From NCBI GenBank assembly GCA_017621815.1, contig JAGASK010000029.1:124001-188000 (forward strand): 64,000 bases of DNA. Reading direction: 5' to 3'. Positions within the stretch are counted from its first letter, which is position 1, and every line of letters begins with the position of its first letter. Made by a program: the position numbers and the translations under genes. Under the pieces are notes generated by a model. The model ran no database searches. It saw only the letters and a list, made by a program, of their open reading frames with translations, and was not told the DNA's origin. Of this stretch, positions 23,272 through 33,700 are shown piece by piece. Source of the DNA: Lachnospiraceae bacterium (GTDB lineage: Bacteria; Bacillota; Clostridia; Lachnospirales; Lachnospiraceae).

Positions 23272-25923
23272 TTATTCTGTCAATTCGTTTCTGTTCGGAT
23301 TAAACCGCAGCTTGTCTATCGCTCTTTTTTGGACATCCGCTATAAATTCATCGTATTCTTCCTGAGAACCGGTGGTCACACCCAAATCCTCTTCATCACT
23401 GAAGCCAAAATCATAGGACTGCCACTCAATTTCTTCACCCAGCCACCATTCTGTTGACGGCAGGTTATTATGCAAAGGACCGTCTGCATACCAGCCATCC
23501 TCCTTCTTTACCAGATAGAGAAATCTCTCCAGCGAAACATGATTATCCTCTGTATATTCAGGGAAACCAATAATACCGCTGTCTTCAAATACCAGGTTAA
23601 GCACATAAACTGCCCTTCCTTCTCCTTGCACAAGTTCAAGTCCCGATACTGCCACAGTAACACTGTTCCATGCTTCCGCCGTTTCCGAATTCACTTCTTC
23701 TGTTTGCACTTCCTCTCCGGCTTGCACAGAATCTCCTGCCAGAAGGGAAATTATAAACGGGCTGTCTCCCATATATAAGCAATAAAGCTCAAAGATTTTT
23801 CCTGCATCGGAGCGCATATTTGCAATTGCCTTTTTTGCCTGTTCCTTCATCTTCAAATCCAATTCCGTGACCGATTCAGGAACCTGATATGAGCTGTCAT
23901 CGTATAGAACCTCATGCACTCTTCTTATTTCCTCCGCCCACTCAAAGCACAAAAGGTAATCATTTCCATCTTCCACATAAATGGAATTGTCACCCCCTGC
24001 AAAAAACGCAGTATAGGAATCCTTTATCTGAATGCCTTCCTTTTGAAGCAACTCAGCCGCTGTCTGCTCCCATCTTTCCATCATGCGGTAATATCCGCCG
24101 GGAGACTGATAACGAAGCTGCAAATACGCGGCGGTCTGAATTCCGTTTAAAATCTGACTTCCGCTTTTTGTTATCGCTTCCTCATCTTTCAGTTCTCCAC
24201 CTCCGGTTATGGAAATCAGACAGTTATTGACCGCCTCTGTTTCCTTTTCTTCCACATTAACCAAAAGACCTCCCGCCCCGTCTATCCGGTCTATAAAAGA
24301 ATCATAATCCCATATTTCTATTTCCCCTAAATTCAAATCCATGCTGCAGTTTAATACCTTAAGGATTTCCTCCTCAGTTCTGCTGCGGCATATATCCTGA
24401 AGCCTTACATAATTTCCTTCCGAATCCGGCATATATAAAGTCGAATCAATGAGCATTGCTTTCCTTTCCTCATTGTCCTGCTCCTCACCGGAACCCGGCG
24501 TTAAAATAAGAAACTTATCCTCCAGATCCCCGTACAAATCAGAAGAATTGTCTCCTCCCTTCAAAACTATCACCTTACCGCCATACTGTAAGCCCCTGTT
24601 TTCTTCTGTGAGCGCTGCCGCTTCATCTGCTTTTTCTTCCCCTTTCGCAGAATCTAATTCATCCCATAGAACATCCGCTGCTTCTGCCGGTTCAGTTTCT
24701 GCCGTTGCTGTTTCTGTCGATGCAGTTTCTGCTGTTGCCGTTATTTCTCTTTCTTCTTTCTCATTTCCGGTATAAGTACAGCCTGCGGCAAAAAGCATAA
24801 GCACTGCGAAAACAACTGCCGGAAAAATGCTTTTCCTTCGGTTTTCCGTAATTTTTTCTATTCTCTTTTTCATGAAATTTTTTTCTGAAGTCATCATAGT
24901 AGCATACTTAAAAAGCTCTTCCTTTTTCTTCATCGGTTTTATCATTGCCAAAAGCGCCTCTCCATAAGCGTATTTCCTGTCCTCACCAAGCCTGTAAATG
25001 CAGCCTGCATCACAGGCAAGCTCGCCGTCCCTTACAGACAGTCTGGCTGCAGCATAGACAAGAGGATTATACCAGTTGATAATAAGACACAAAATTCGTA
25101 CAAAAGCCCAGATATGGTCCCCGTGCCTGTAATGTGTCAGTTCATGCTCTAAAATATAGGTAAGCAGCTCTTCCTGTTCCGGGTCTTCCCAGTTGCTTCC
25201 CCCGGGAATATATACGGCAGGCACAAGTCCAAACAGGCAGGGAGAAGAAAGTCTGTTATCCGCAACATAAACAGGAATCCTTCTCTTCCCTGTGCCTGTT
25301 TCCTTTATTTTCCTTCTAACCTGGCGAAGATATCTGTAAAAAGAAAGATTCTTCCATAAAAATATAACGGAAAATACCAGCATTCCCATAAGCCAGACCG
25401 CAACAGATAAATTTACTATTTTGCCGAAGAGTGTAGGCGCCGGATGCCATTTAAGTTCTATTGCCTCTGCTTCCACATTTTCCTTATCTTCATCTTTTCC
25501 CGTATTGCCAATAAGATTAGAGCTGTTTTCCAGTCCGGCAGAAATATCTCCCGCCGCCTCCGGCGCTTCCTCTGCTCTTACCCTCTGCCCCGAATCAGAT
25601 GCCTTCGGGGCACTATCTGATTGCATTGCCTCTGCTCTGAACTTAGCCATTGCTTTTTCATATAGCTGCGGATATAACTGCTCCCTGTACTCTTCATATT
25701 GCCTGTCCTGCTCCTCTTTCAGCACAGTGCTTCCCAGGTTCCAGATTCCAGTATTCATAATGCTGATAGGACTGATACCCACAGTCCCGGGCAAAATAAG
25801 ACGTACTGCCACAATAAACCACATGGAATATAATAAGACCGGGCTTATTTTTTTCTGAAAAACTGCCCTGATAATCAACACTGCAATTATTAATACGGAT
25901 GATGCTGCTATTTTTCCCAACAT
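23272..25923 (-). CDS. M56 (BlaR1-like) metallopeptidase fused to an LCP-like extracellular domain
   Basis: 883 residues. The first 360 are a BlaR1/MecR1-type M56 membrane protease: membrane segments, then LEHELTHYRHGDHIWAF (HExxH zinc site, about residue 260) and VRDGELACDAGCIYR. A further membrane segment FPAVVFAVLMLFAAGC leads to a long outside part. Residues about 440-650 resemble a LytR-CpsA-Psr domain: WDYDSFIDRIDGAGGLLVNV and ILNGIQTAAYLQLRY followed by YYRMMERWEQTAAELLQK. The first LCP Arg motif (PRD-type) reads IDST, so ligase activity is doubtful. It is 50 bp after a BlaI-type repressor that it is expected to inactivate by proteolysis. Confidence 0.82.
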   Translation of the reverse strand: MLGKIAASSVLIIAVLIIRAVFQKKISPVLLYSMWFIVAVRLILPGTVGISPISIMNTGIWNLGSTVLKEEQDRQYEEYREQLYPQLYEKAMAKFRAEAMQSDSAPKASDSGQRVRAEEAPEAAGDISAGLENSSNLIGNTGKDEDKENVEAEAIELKWHPAPTLFGKIVNLSVAVWLMGMLVFSVIFLWKNLSFYRYLRQVRRKIKETGTGKRRIPVYVADNRLSSPCLFGLVPAVYIPGGSNWEDPEQEELLTYILEHELTHYRHGDHIWAFVRILCLIINWYNPLVYAAARLSVRDGELACDAGCIYRLGEDRKYAYGEALLAMIKPMKKKEELFKYATMMTSEKNFMKKRIEKITENRRKSIFPAVVFAVLMLFAAGCTYTGNEKEEREITATAETASTETATAETEPAEAADVLWDELDSAKGEEKADEAAALTEENRGLQYGGKVIVLKGGDNSSDLYGDLEDKFLILTPGSGEEQDNEERKAMLIDSTLYMPDSEGNYVRLQDICRSRTEEEILKVLNCSMDLNLGEIEIWDYDSFIDRIDGAGGLLVNVEEKETEAVNNCLISITGGGELKDEEAITKSGSQILNGIQTAAYLQLRYQSPGGYYRMMERWEQTAAELLQKEGIQIKDSYTAFFAGGDNSIYVEDGNDYLLCFEWAEEIRRVHEVLYDDSSYQVPESVTELDLKMKEQAKKAIANMRSDAGKIFELYCLYMGDSPFIISLLAGDSVQAGEEVQTEEVNSETAEAWNSVTVAVSGLELVQGEGRAVYVLNLVFEDSGIIGFPEYTEDNHVSLERFLYLVKKEDGWYADGPLHNNLPSTEWWLGEEIEWQSYDFGFSDEEDLGVTTGSQEEYDEFIADVQKRAIDKLRFNPNRNELTE

Positions 25924-25973
25924 TTCTGCTCCTTTCCCTGCCGGTCCACTCTACAGAATACATTTTCCCGGAA

Positions 25974-26369
25974 CTAATTTTCTTCCCGCTTTTCTTCCGC
26001 TTTATGTAATATCTGCTTTAACTCTTCTATATCCTTTTCTGTCAGCTGATTGTTCTCCGCAAAGGTATTTACCAGCAGTCCAAGACTGCCGCCAAAAGCC
26101 CGGTTTAAAAAGGATTCTGTTTCCTTTAAAACCACCTTTTCCCTCTTTAAATCCGTAAAATATAATCTCGCTTTTTCCCCTTCTTCAAATCTGATATATG
26201 CTTTTTCCTGCATTCTGCGCAGCATTGTTCCTGTAGTGCTTTTGCTCCAGCCCTGCTTCTCTTTCATTTCATAAACCAACTGCATTAAGGTTTTAGGCTG
26301 CTCCTGCCACAGAGCTTCCATAATGCACCATTCGGAATTGTTTAAGCTGATATTTTCCTTCATCTTCAT
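25974..26369 (-). CDS. BlaI/MecI/CopY family repressor
   Basis: 131 residues: SLNNSEWCIMEALWQEQPKT, then GWSKSTTGTMLRRMQEKAYI (recognition helix) and LYFTDLKREKVV, the winged helix of BlaI/MecI proteins, and a C-terminal dimer domain holding the site normally cleaved on signalling. It is transcribed with the M56 gene downstream. Two TACA-NN-TGTA-like operators overlap its promoter (26415-26465). No beta-lactamase or penicillin-binding protein gene is adjacent, so the regulated target may lie elsewhere or be the M56-LCP protein itself. Confidence 0.92.
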   Translation of the reverse strand: MKMKENISLNNSEWCIMEALWQEQPKTLMQLVYEMKEKQGWSKSTTGTMLRRMQEKAYIRFEEGEKARLYFTDLKREKVVLKETESFLNRAFGGSLGLLVNTFAENNQLTEKDIEELKQILHKAEEKREEN

Positions 26370-26409
26370 TCCTTCTTTCTGCAGCCTTTTTACACCCTGA
26401 TACGCAAAA

Positions 26410-26470
26410 AGGTTGACAAATGTAATCCTTTCTGTTTTAAGATATCATCAAGGGTTACATCTGTCAACCT
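26410..26470 (-). promoter_or_regulatory. blaI promoter with paired BlaI-type operators
   Basis: Two operators, GACAAATGTA (26415-26424) and TACATCTGTC (26456-26465), form inverted arms of about 19 bp with two mismatches. On the minus strand TTGACA (26462-26467) and TATCTT lie 17 bp apart, so one operator covers the -35 element and the other the early transcript. Confidence 0.75.
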
Positions 26471-26506
26471 GTATTTCATATTTTTACAAATATTTTATTT
26501 ATTACT

Positions 26507-28204
26507 TTATTTATCCATGCTCTTTTTGTATTCTGCTTTTTCCAGATACATTAATGCATCCGCCTTCTTAAAGCATTCATCAATTCCGCTTTCATCCACA
26601 GCATAGCTGCCGCATGCAACGGAAAACTGATATCCTGTGGTTTTATTCTCCTGCTCAACAAGCTGCCTGAACTTAATACCGGCACTTGTAAACTCCTCTT
26701 CCGCTATATCCGTACCGATTACACAAAACTCATCTCCGCCGATACGGTAGCAATTACATTTTTCACTAAAGCACTGCTGCAGCAAATAACCTATTTTAAT
26801 AATAGTCTCATCTCCTTTTGCATGACCGAAATTATCATTAATATATTTCAGGTTATTCATATCCGCTATAAAAATAATCACAGACCACACTCCCTGCTTT
26901 TTCCTCAATTCATCCATCCTTTTTTCAAAAGCAGTTCTGTTTTCAAGTCCCGTCATTATATCCTTAAATGCCAGTTCTCGATAGAGACGATGCCGTGCCT
27001 CCTGTGCTTCCATCTCACCAATCTGCCTGACAGCCGAATATCCCAGATACAGGAAACATGCGAGCAGCCCTATTTTACTGAATTTTCCCACAACTCCCGT
27101 GGGATTCAGATAGTAACCTATAATATCTATCCCGCAGAATCCCCCAAGCAAAATGATAGCTTTATAAACATATGCGTCTTCATTTTTATTTTCTGTTTTC
27201 TGCAGATCATAATAACACTTTAACACCCCTGCAATAATCAGCACGATCAGAATATGCGCCACAAAGACCATCTCAATATAATAAGCAATGCCAAGCACCT
27301 GTAGAATCTGAACCAGTAGAAAAGCTGCTGCGGATATCCAAAGAAACACATGCATATATTTCTTTCTGTTAATTGAATTAAAAGTCAAAAGAAAAGAAAC
27401 CGCTAAAACCGGTACCAAATAAAAACAGGAAAACAGAAGATAGGCTGCTATCACCATATTTCCATAAAACAGCTGGGTAATTCTTGATTCCATAAGACTC
27501 CATCCACTGGTAACTATGGAAAACAAGCCAAATCTGACCAGCCTTTTTGCCACCAGCTTATGTCTTAAGCACATTCCCATAATCAGAATTCCTGCTCCCA
27601 ATATCAGCGTGGGGATGCTGACCAGCATAGAAAACGCCCCCTGCTTCAACACCATATATATAAAGGAAGCTTTCGTTCCCGAATAAATCTCCGGTAATTC
27701 CTTTGCATAATTATCAAAGCAGGGCAAAATTTCAATTTGCAGCGTTTTTCCCTCATAATCCTCAGGCAGTTTGCAAAAATACCAGTAGGATCCCGGTGTC
27801 ATGGGAAAGGGAAGATTGCGCTCCCTGTCAGATTCTACCTGCAGTTCACCATCCAGAAAAACCCTTACCCATGACTGCTTCGCATAAAAAATAAGGGAAT
27901 TTCCCGCCAGGTCACTGCTGCTTATGGTTTTGGTAATTACAATGCAATCGCCGGCTCCGGCATTGACCACTGCCGGAAGCGGTGTACTGATTTGTTCTTC
28001 ATTTACCGTTACTGTAAACTCTCCCGTAACCGGCTTTGCCTCTTCTGTATTAAAACAAACATCTTCCACTTCCTGCCTGATAAAAATCCATAAAAACAAC
28101 GTTATAAACACACAAAAAAGAATTATCAGCAAAACAGTGCTTTTATCTGAACTTCTGATGTTTTCTTCATTATTATTCTGATCTTCCTTCAGATTGCTTT
28201 TCAT
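26507..28204 (-). CDS. 7TM-DISM receptor with GGDEF diguanylate cyclase domain
   Basis: 565 residues from the ATG at 28204, which has AAGGAG 7 bp upstream; a frame extension to 28228 lacks a site. One membrane segment near residue 25, an outside beta-rich sensor domain (about 50-190), seven membrane helices (about 195-400), then a GGDEF domain (about 410-560). The active site RIGGDEFCVIG is intact and the nearby NNLKYINDNFGHAKGDE is normal, so c-di-GMP synthesis is likely. No EAL domain is present. The sensor signal is unknown. Confidence 0.9.
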   Translation of the reverse strand: MKSNLKEDQNNNEENIRSSDKSTVLLIILFCVFITLFLWIFIRQEVEDVCFNTEEAKPVTGEFTVTVNEEQISTPLPAVVNAGAGDCIVITKTISSSDLAGNSLIFYAKQSWVRVFLDGELQVESDRERNLPFPMTPGSYWYFCKLPEDYEGKTLQIEILPCFDNYAKELPEIYSGTKASFIYMVLKQGAFSMLVSIPTLILGAGILIMGMCLRHKLVAKRLVRFGLFSIVTSGWSLMESRITQLFYGNMVIAAYLLFSCFYLVPVLAVSFLLTFNSINRKKYMHVFLWISAAAFLLVQILQVLGIAYYIEMVFVAHILIVLIIAGVLKCYYDLQKTENKNEDAYVYKAIILLGGFCGIDIIGYYLNPTGVVGKFSKIGLLACFLYLGYSAVRQIGEMEAQEARHRLYRELAFKDIMTGLENRTAFEKRMDELRKKQGVWSVIIFIADMNNLKYINDNFGHAKGDETIIKIGYLLQQCFSEKCNCYRIGGDEFCVIGTDIAEEEFTSAGIKFRQLVEQENKTTGYQFSVACGSYAVDESGIDECFKKADALMYLEKAEYKKSMDK

Positions 28205-28325
28205 TTCTGCTCCTTTTTGTTTTTTCATTTTATAATATCATAAATTGCAATTTTCTTCCTAGGGCAAAAAGTCCAAAATTACATTTAAAACCGGCATCTA
28301 TACATTCAAAAGTAACAATTATTAT

Positions 28326-28396
28326 ACTTTATAATTGACACACTTTATAATTAATACACTTTATCATTTGAAAACAGCCGATTAATGTGATATATT
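28326..28396 (+). promoter_or_regulatory. plsC promoter and three 16-bp spaced repeats
   Basis: TTGAAA (28368-28373) and TATATT (28391-28396) are 17 bp apart before plsC. Just upstream, ACTTTATAATT (28326), ACTTTATAATT (28342) and ACTTTATCATT (28358) repeat with a strict 16-bp period. Confidence 0.5.
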
Positions 28397-28426
28397 CTTT
28401 TATGTCAGAAATGTGAGGTTGATTTT

Positions 28427-29143
28427 GTGTTAAGATTATTCTTTGTAATTATAGTTTCATTACCCTTTGTTTTATTCTATTTAGGAAAAGCCATATATAT
28501 TGAAAAACATGATAATCAATATAGTGAAGAGGAACGCTATGTGGTAGCAAAGCGCGCTGTTAAAATCATGCAGCATAACGGCTTCATTCATACGGATGTA
28601 TACGGTGCGGAAAATCTGCCTGACGAAGGCGGTTATGTCATGTATGCCAACCATCAGGGAAAATACGATGCCCTTGGCATTATCTCAGGACATTCCAAAC
28701 CATGTACTGTTATGATTGATGATAAGCGTTCCCATCAGATTATCACTTCCCAGTTTGTCTCACTGCTGAAGGGCAGCCGTCTGGACAAGACTGATATGAA
28801 AAAGCAGTTAAAAACTATTCTGGATGTGGTTTCAGAAGTAAAATCCGGACGACGATATATTATTTTTCCTGAAGGCGGCTACGACCACAACAAAAATGAA
28901 GTACATGATTTTCTGCCCGGCGCTTTTAAGTGTGCAATCAAATCAAAGAGCCCCATCATTCCGGTAGCCCTTATTGATTCTTATAAGCCTTTTGGAGTCA
29001 ATTCTTTAAAGCCGGTGAAAACTCAGGTACATTTCCTGAATCCGATTTATTTTGAAGAATATAAAGACATGACCTCCAGAGAAATAGCGGAATTAACCAG
29101 AGATAAGATTATAACAACAATTAAGGAAGCCTGCAGTCAGTAG
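28427..29143 (+). CDS. 1-acyl-sn-glycerol-3-phosphate acyltransferase family protein
   Basis: 238 residues from a GTG start with GAGGT upstream. One N-terminal membrane segment, then the PlsC motifs: YANHQGKYDA (HX4D catalytic motif), IIFPEGGYDH and SPIIPVALIDSYKPF. It adds the second acyl chain in phosphatidic acid synthesis or a related acyl transfer. The gene stands alone on the plus strand; its terminator stem begins inside the last codons. Confidence 0.88.
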   Translation: MLRLFFVIIVSLPFVLFYLGKAIYIEKHDNQYSEEERYVVAKRAVKIMQHNGFIHTDVYGAENLPDEGGYVMYANHQGKYDALGIISGHSKPCTVMIDDKRSHQIITSQFVSLLKGSRLDKTDMKKQLKTILDVVSEVKSGRRYIIFPEGGYDHNKNEVHDFLPGAFKCAIKSKSPIIPVALIDSYKPFGVNSLKPVKTQVHFLNPIYFEEYKDMTSREIAELTRDKIITTIKEACSQ

Positions 29144-29150
29144 GCTTCCT
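29124..29150 (+). terminator. Terminator of the plsC-like gene, overlapping its stop codon
   Basis: AGGAAGCCT pairs with AGGCTTCCT; the TAG stop lies at the right arm. A weak T-rich tail (TTATTCATATT) and then a degenerate palindromic element follow. Confidence 0.7.
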
Positions 29151-29158
29151 TATTCATA

Positions 29159-29198
29159 TTCATCACAGCCGAAAACCCGCAAAGCGTGCTTTCTATTT
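29159..29198 (+). repeat. Palindromic element, degenerate copy 5
   Basis: 40 nt: TTCATCACAGCC then GAAAACCCGCAAAGCG and TGCTTTCTATTT. The length and positions of the CGC/GCG and CTTTCTATT parts match the family, but TTCATGA is mutated. It lies just after a terminator, like copies 1, 2, 4, 6 and 9. Confidence 0.45.
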
Positions 29199-29208
29199 AC
29201 TCGTCAAT

Positions 29209-30702
29209 TTACTGTATCATCAGGTTTGTATATCCCATCAGGCTTTCATCCACTGCTCTTGCAGCTTCACGGCCTTCTCGTATTGCCCATACTACCAGGG
29301 ACTGGCCTCTGTGCATATCTCCTGCCGTAAATACATTTTTAACGCTGGTCTCATATTTTCCGGGGGCTGTCTTGACATTGGTTCTTTCATTTACCTCCAC
29401 CTTAAAGGCATCGGTTACATATTTCTGGCTTCCAAGGAACCCCGCTGCTATCAGCACGATTTCCGCGGGAAGTGTCTGCTCGGAGCCGGGTACCTCCTTC
29501 ATATTCATGCGTCCTGTTTCAGCATCCTTTTCCCATGACAATTTCACAATCCTGACAGCCTTTAAATTGCCGTTTTTATCCTTCACGAATTCCTTTACTG
29601 TAGATTCATAAATTCTGGGGTCATGACCGAATACGGCAATGGCTTCTTCCTGACCGTAATCCGTTTTACAGATTTTGGGCCATTCGGGCCATGGATTATT
29701 CTCTGCCCGCTTATCAGGAGCCTTAGGCATCATCTCAATCTGGGTTACTGACTTACAGCCGTGGCGGATGCTGGTTCCCACACAGTCGTTGCCGGTATCC
29801 CCACCGCCGATAATCACCACATTTTTATCCTTCGTATCCACATACTGCTTATCTGCAAAATCAGAGTCCAGAAGGCTCTTGGTATTTGCCTTTAAGAAAT
29901 CCACCGCAAAATAGATTCCCCTGGCATCCCTGCCCGGTGCATTGATATCACGGGGATTGGAAGAACCGCAGGCAAGCACTACCCTGTCAAATTCTTTCAA
30001 AAGCTTATCTGCTTTCACATCTTTTCCGATATCAGTATTTGTGACAAAGGTGACGCCTTCTGCTTCCATGACCTTAATTTTGCGGTCCACAATATGCTTT
30101 TCCAGCTTCATATTGGGGATACCATACATTAAAAGCCCGCCCACTCTGTCAGAACGTTCAAACACCGTTACGCTGTGGCCTCTTTTATTAAGCTGATCTG
30201 CCACTGCAAGACCGGAGGGTCCGCTTCCCACAACCGCCACTTTTTTACCGGTACGTACCTTGGGAGGTTTCGGATCCGCATATCCCTTTTCATAAGCATT
30301 TTCAATAATGGCGTACTCGTTTTCCTTGGTTGCTACCGGCTCACCGATTAAATTGCAGGTACAGGCCGCCTCACAAAGGGCGGGACATACCCTTGAAGTA
30401 AATTCAGGAAAACTGTTGGTTTTTTTCAGTCTGTTATATGCCTGCTGCCAGTTTCCGGTATATACAAGGTCATTCCATTCCGGTACCAGATTGTGCAGGG
30501 GACATCCGCTTGTCATACCGCAGATATTCATTCCTGCCTGACAGAAGGGAACTCCGCACTCCATACAGCGTGCACCCTGAAGCTGCTGCTTCTCCATGGG
30601 AAGATGCTCATGAAATTCATTAAAATTCTTTATTCTGTCCTTAGGCTTTACGTCCTTTGATACTTCTCTTTTATAATCCATAAATCCTGTTGGTTTTCCC
30701 AT
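29209..30702 (-). CDS. gltD: Glutamate synthase small subunit
   Basis: 497 residues. The N-terminal part has the Cys-rich iron-sulfur domain (ARCMECGVPFCQ, CPLHNLVPEWN, CPALCEAACTCNL) and is followed by FAD- and NADPH-binding Rossmann folds (VAVVGSGPSGLAVADQLNKR, VVIIGGGDTGNDCVGTSIRH). It delivers electrons from NADPH to the large subunit for glutamate formation from glutamine and 2-oxoglutarate. It starts 11 bp after gltB with GGAGGTG as ribosome site. Confidence 0.96.
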   Translation of the reverse strand: MGKPTGFMDYKREVSKDVKPKDRIKNFNEFHEHLPMEKQQLQGARCMECGVPFCQAGMNICGMTSGCPLHNLVPEWNDLVYTGNWQQAYNRLKKTNSFPEFTSRVCPALCEAACTCNLIGEPVATKENEYAIIENAYEKGYADPKPPKVRTGKKVAVVGSGPSGLAVADQLNKRGHSVTVFERSDRVGGLLMYGIPNMKLEKHIVDRKIKVMEAEGVTFVTNTDIGKDVKADKLLKEFDRVVLACGSSNPRDINAPGRDARGIYFAVDFLKANTKSLLDSDFADKQYVDTKDKNVVIIGGGDTGNDCVGTSIRHGCKSVTQIEMMPKAPDKRAENNPWPEWPKICKTDYGQEEAIAVFGHDPRIYESTVKEFVKDKNGNLKAVRIVKLSWEKDAETGRMNMKEVPGSEQTLPAEIVLIAAGFLGSQKYVTDAFKVEVNERTNVKTAPGKYETSVKNVFTAGDMHRGQSLVVWAIREGREAARAVDESLMGYTNLMIQ

Positions 30703-30713
30703 TACTGCACCTC

Positions 30714-33700
30714 CTACCTTGCTGCCTGAATTGCGTAAAACGCTTCAATCTGTGCCTGCTCTGCGCTTAAGCCCTTCTCTTCCATCTGTACGATAGTAGC
30801 AAGCATCTTCTCATAATCATGAGGGATGATTTTCTTAAACTTAGGCAGATAATCTTTAAAGTTATCCAGTATCAGCTTACCTTTTTCGGAATTTGTCAAA
30901 GCCACATGCTCTTTAATCATTTCCTTCAATTCAATTACGTCATATTTGGAAGTAACCTCATAAGAAGAAACCATCTCCTTATTCAGCCGGATATATAAAT
31001 CATTATCTTCATCCAGTACATAAGCAATACCGCCGCTCATACCTGCCGCAAAGTTCTTGCCTGTTCTGCCGAGAACTACCACCCTGCCGCCTGTCATATA
31101 TTCGCAGCCATGGTCTCCTACACCTTCCACAACAGCGATGGCTCCCGAATTACGTACGCAGAATCTTTCACCTGCCACACCGTTAATAAAAGCTTTACCG
31201 CTGGTTGCGCCATAAAGGGCAACGTTACCGATAATAATATTTTCATCTGCCTTGAACCGGCTTCCTTTAGGTGGATAAACCACCAGCTTACCGCCGGAAA
31301 GACCTTTTCCGAAGTAGTCATTGCTGTCACCCACAAGTTCAAGTGTAAGTCCCCTGGGAATAAAGGCGCCAAAACTCTGTCCGCCGGCTCCGTTGCAAAG
31401 AACACGGTAAGTATCTTCATCCAGATTATCTCCGAGACGTTTGGTAATCTCAGAACCTAAAATCGTGCCGAATGCTCTGTCTGTATTCTTTACATCCACC
31501 TCTATGCTGCGTTTTGTACCGGCATCAATAGCCTTGTTCAGCTGCTTTAACAATACCTTTTCATCCACAGTATTTTCCAGCTTAAAGTCATATACCTTCT
31601 TAGGGTCAAAGATAACCTTTTCTTTTCCTCCTGCATAAGGATTCTGCAGAATAAGGCTTAAATCCACCTGCTTCAGATTTGAGGACAGATTTTCCTTCAC
31701 TTTCAAAAACTCTGTATGGCCAACCAGTTCGTCCACGGTACGCACACCCAGCTTTGCCATATACTCACGAAGCTCTTCCGCAATAAACCGCATAAAGTTC
31801 ATGACATATTCCGGTTTTCCCTTAAAGTTCTTGCGAAGCTCCGGATTCTGCGTTGCCACACCTACAGGGCAGGTATCCAGGTTACATACCCTCATCATTA
31901 CGCATCCCATGGTAACAAGGGGCGCTGTAGCAAATCCGAATTCCTCGGCACCGAGAATGGCCGCAATGGCAACATCGCGTCCGCTCATTAACTTACCGTC
32001 TGTCTCAATACGGACTTTATTTCTCAGCCCGTTCATAATCAGCGTCTGGTGTGTTTCCGCAAGCCCCAGCTCCCAGGGAAGTCCCGCATTGTGAATAGAA
32101 TTCCGGGGAGCTGCGCCGGTACCGCCGTCATAACCGGAAACAAGAATAACCTGCGCGCCTGCCTTGGCAACACCTGCCGCTACCGTTCCTACTCCTGCCT
32201 CAGAAACCAGCTTCACGCTGATTCTTGCATCCTTATTTGCATTCTTCAAGTCATAAATCAGCTCTGCAAGGTCCTCAATGGAATAGATATCATGATGAGG
32301 CGGGGGAGAAATAAGCCCTACACCGGGGGTTGAATGCCTGGTCTTGGCTATCCATGGATATACCTTTCCTCCGGGAAGGTGACCGCCTTCGCCCGGCTTT
32401 GCTCCCTGTGCCATCTTAATCTGAATTTCATTTGCGCTTACCAGATATCTGCTGGTAACGCCAAACCGTCCGCTGGCCACCTGCTTAATGGCAGAGCATC
32501 TGTTTATACCGTCTGCTCCTACAGTGAGCCTGTCTAAATCCTCACCGCCTTCACCGGAATTAGAACGTCCGTGAAGCCTGTTCATGGCAATCGCCAGAGT
32601 TTCATGGGCTTCCTTGGAAATGGAGCCGTAACTCATGGCACCTGTTTTAAATCTTGTAACAATGGAATCCACGCTTTCCACTTCTTCAATGGGAACCCCT
32701 TTTTCCGGGAAATTGAAATCCATCAGTCCTCTCAAATTCTTAACAGACTCCTCATCATTTACCAATGCGGTATACTGCTTGAACATCTGATAATCTCCGC
32801 GCTTGGTGGACTCCTGAAGAAGATGAATGGTTGCGGGATTATAAAGATGCTCATCCGCTCCGCTTCTCATTTTATGATGCCCGAGACTGTCGAGGGTCAG
32901 ATCATTGGCAAGTCCAAGAGGGTCAAACGCCTGTGAATGGAGTGCATCCACCTGCTTTTCAATATCCTTTATGGTAATACCTCCCACACGGCATACCGTA
33001 TGAGGGAAATATTTATTAATCACATCCTTATCAATACCGATTGCCTCAAAAATCTGGGAGCCTTCATAAGACTGAATGGTACTGATGCCCATTTTTGATG
33101 CAATCTTTACAATGCCGTGCAAAATGGCATTGTTATAATCCTCAACTGCTGCATAATAATCTTTATCCAGCATATGGTTGTCTATCAGTTCCTTAATAGA
33201 TTCCTGCGCCAGATAAGGATTGATTGCGCAGGCACCATACCCCAGCAGTGTTGCAAAATGATGCACTTCCCTGGGCTCTCCCGATTCCAGAATCAATGCC
33301 ACACTTGTTTTCTTCTTGGTAACAACAAGATGTCTGTTAAGCGCTGATACAGCCAGCAGAGAAGGAATTGCCACATGGTTTTCATCCACACCCCTGTCAG
33401 AAAGAACCATGATATTCACACCGTCCCTGTAAGCCCTGTCCACTTCCACAAACAGCCTGTCAATGGCGCGCTCAAGACTGGTATTCTTATAGTAAGTAAT
33501 AGGAATGACTTCTACTTTAAAACCGTCTTTCTTCATACTTTTAATCTTCATCAAATCCGTATTGGTTAAAATCGGATTGTGTACCTGCAATACATTGCAG
33601 TTCTGAGGAATTTCTTCCAGAATGTTTCCGTCTGTTCCGATATAAACTGTTGTAGAAGTAACCACCTCTTCACGAATGGCATCAATAGGAGGATTCGTTA

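Noticed and set aside
26507-28204. Degenerate GGDEF receptor domain
   Set aside because: The GGDEF motif and substrate-binding residues are intact, so an active cyclase is the simpler reading.
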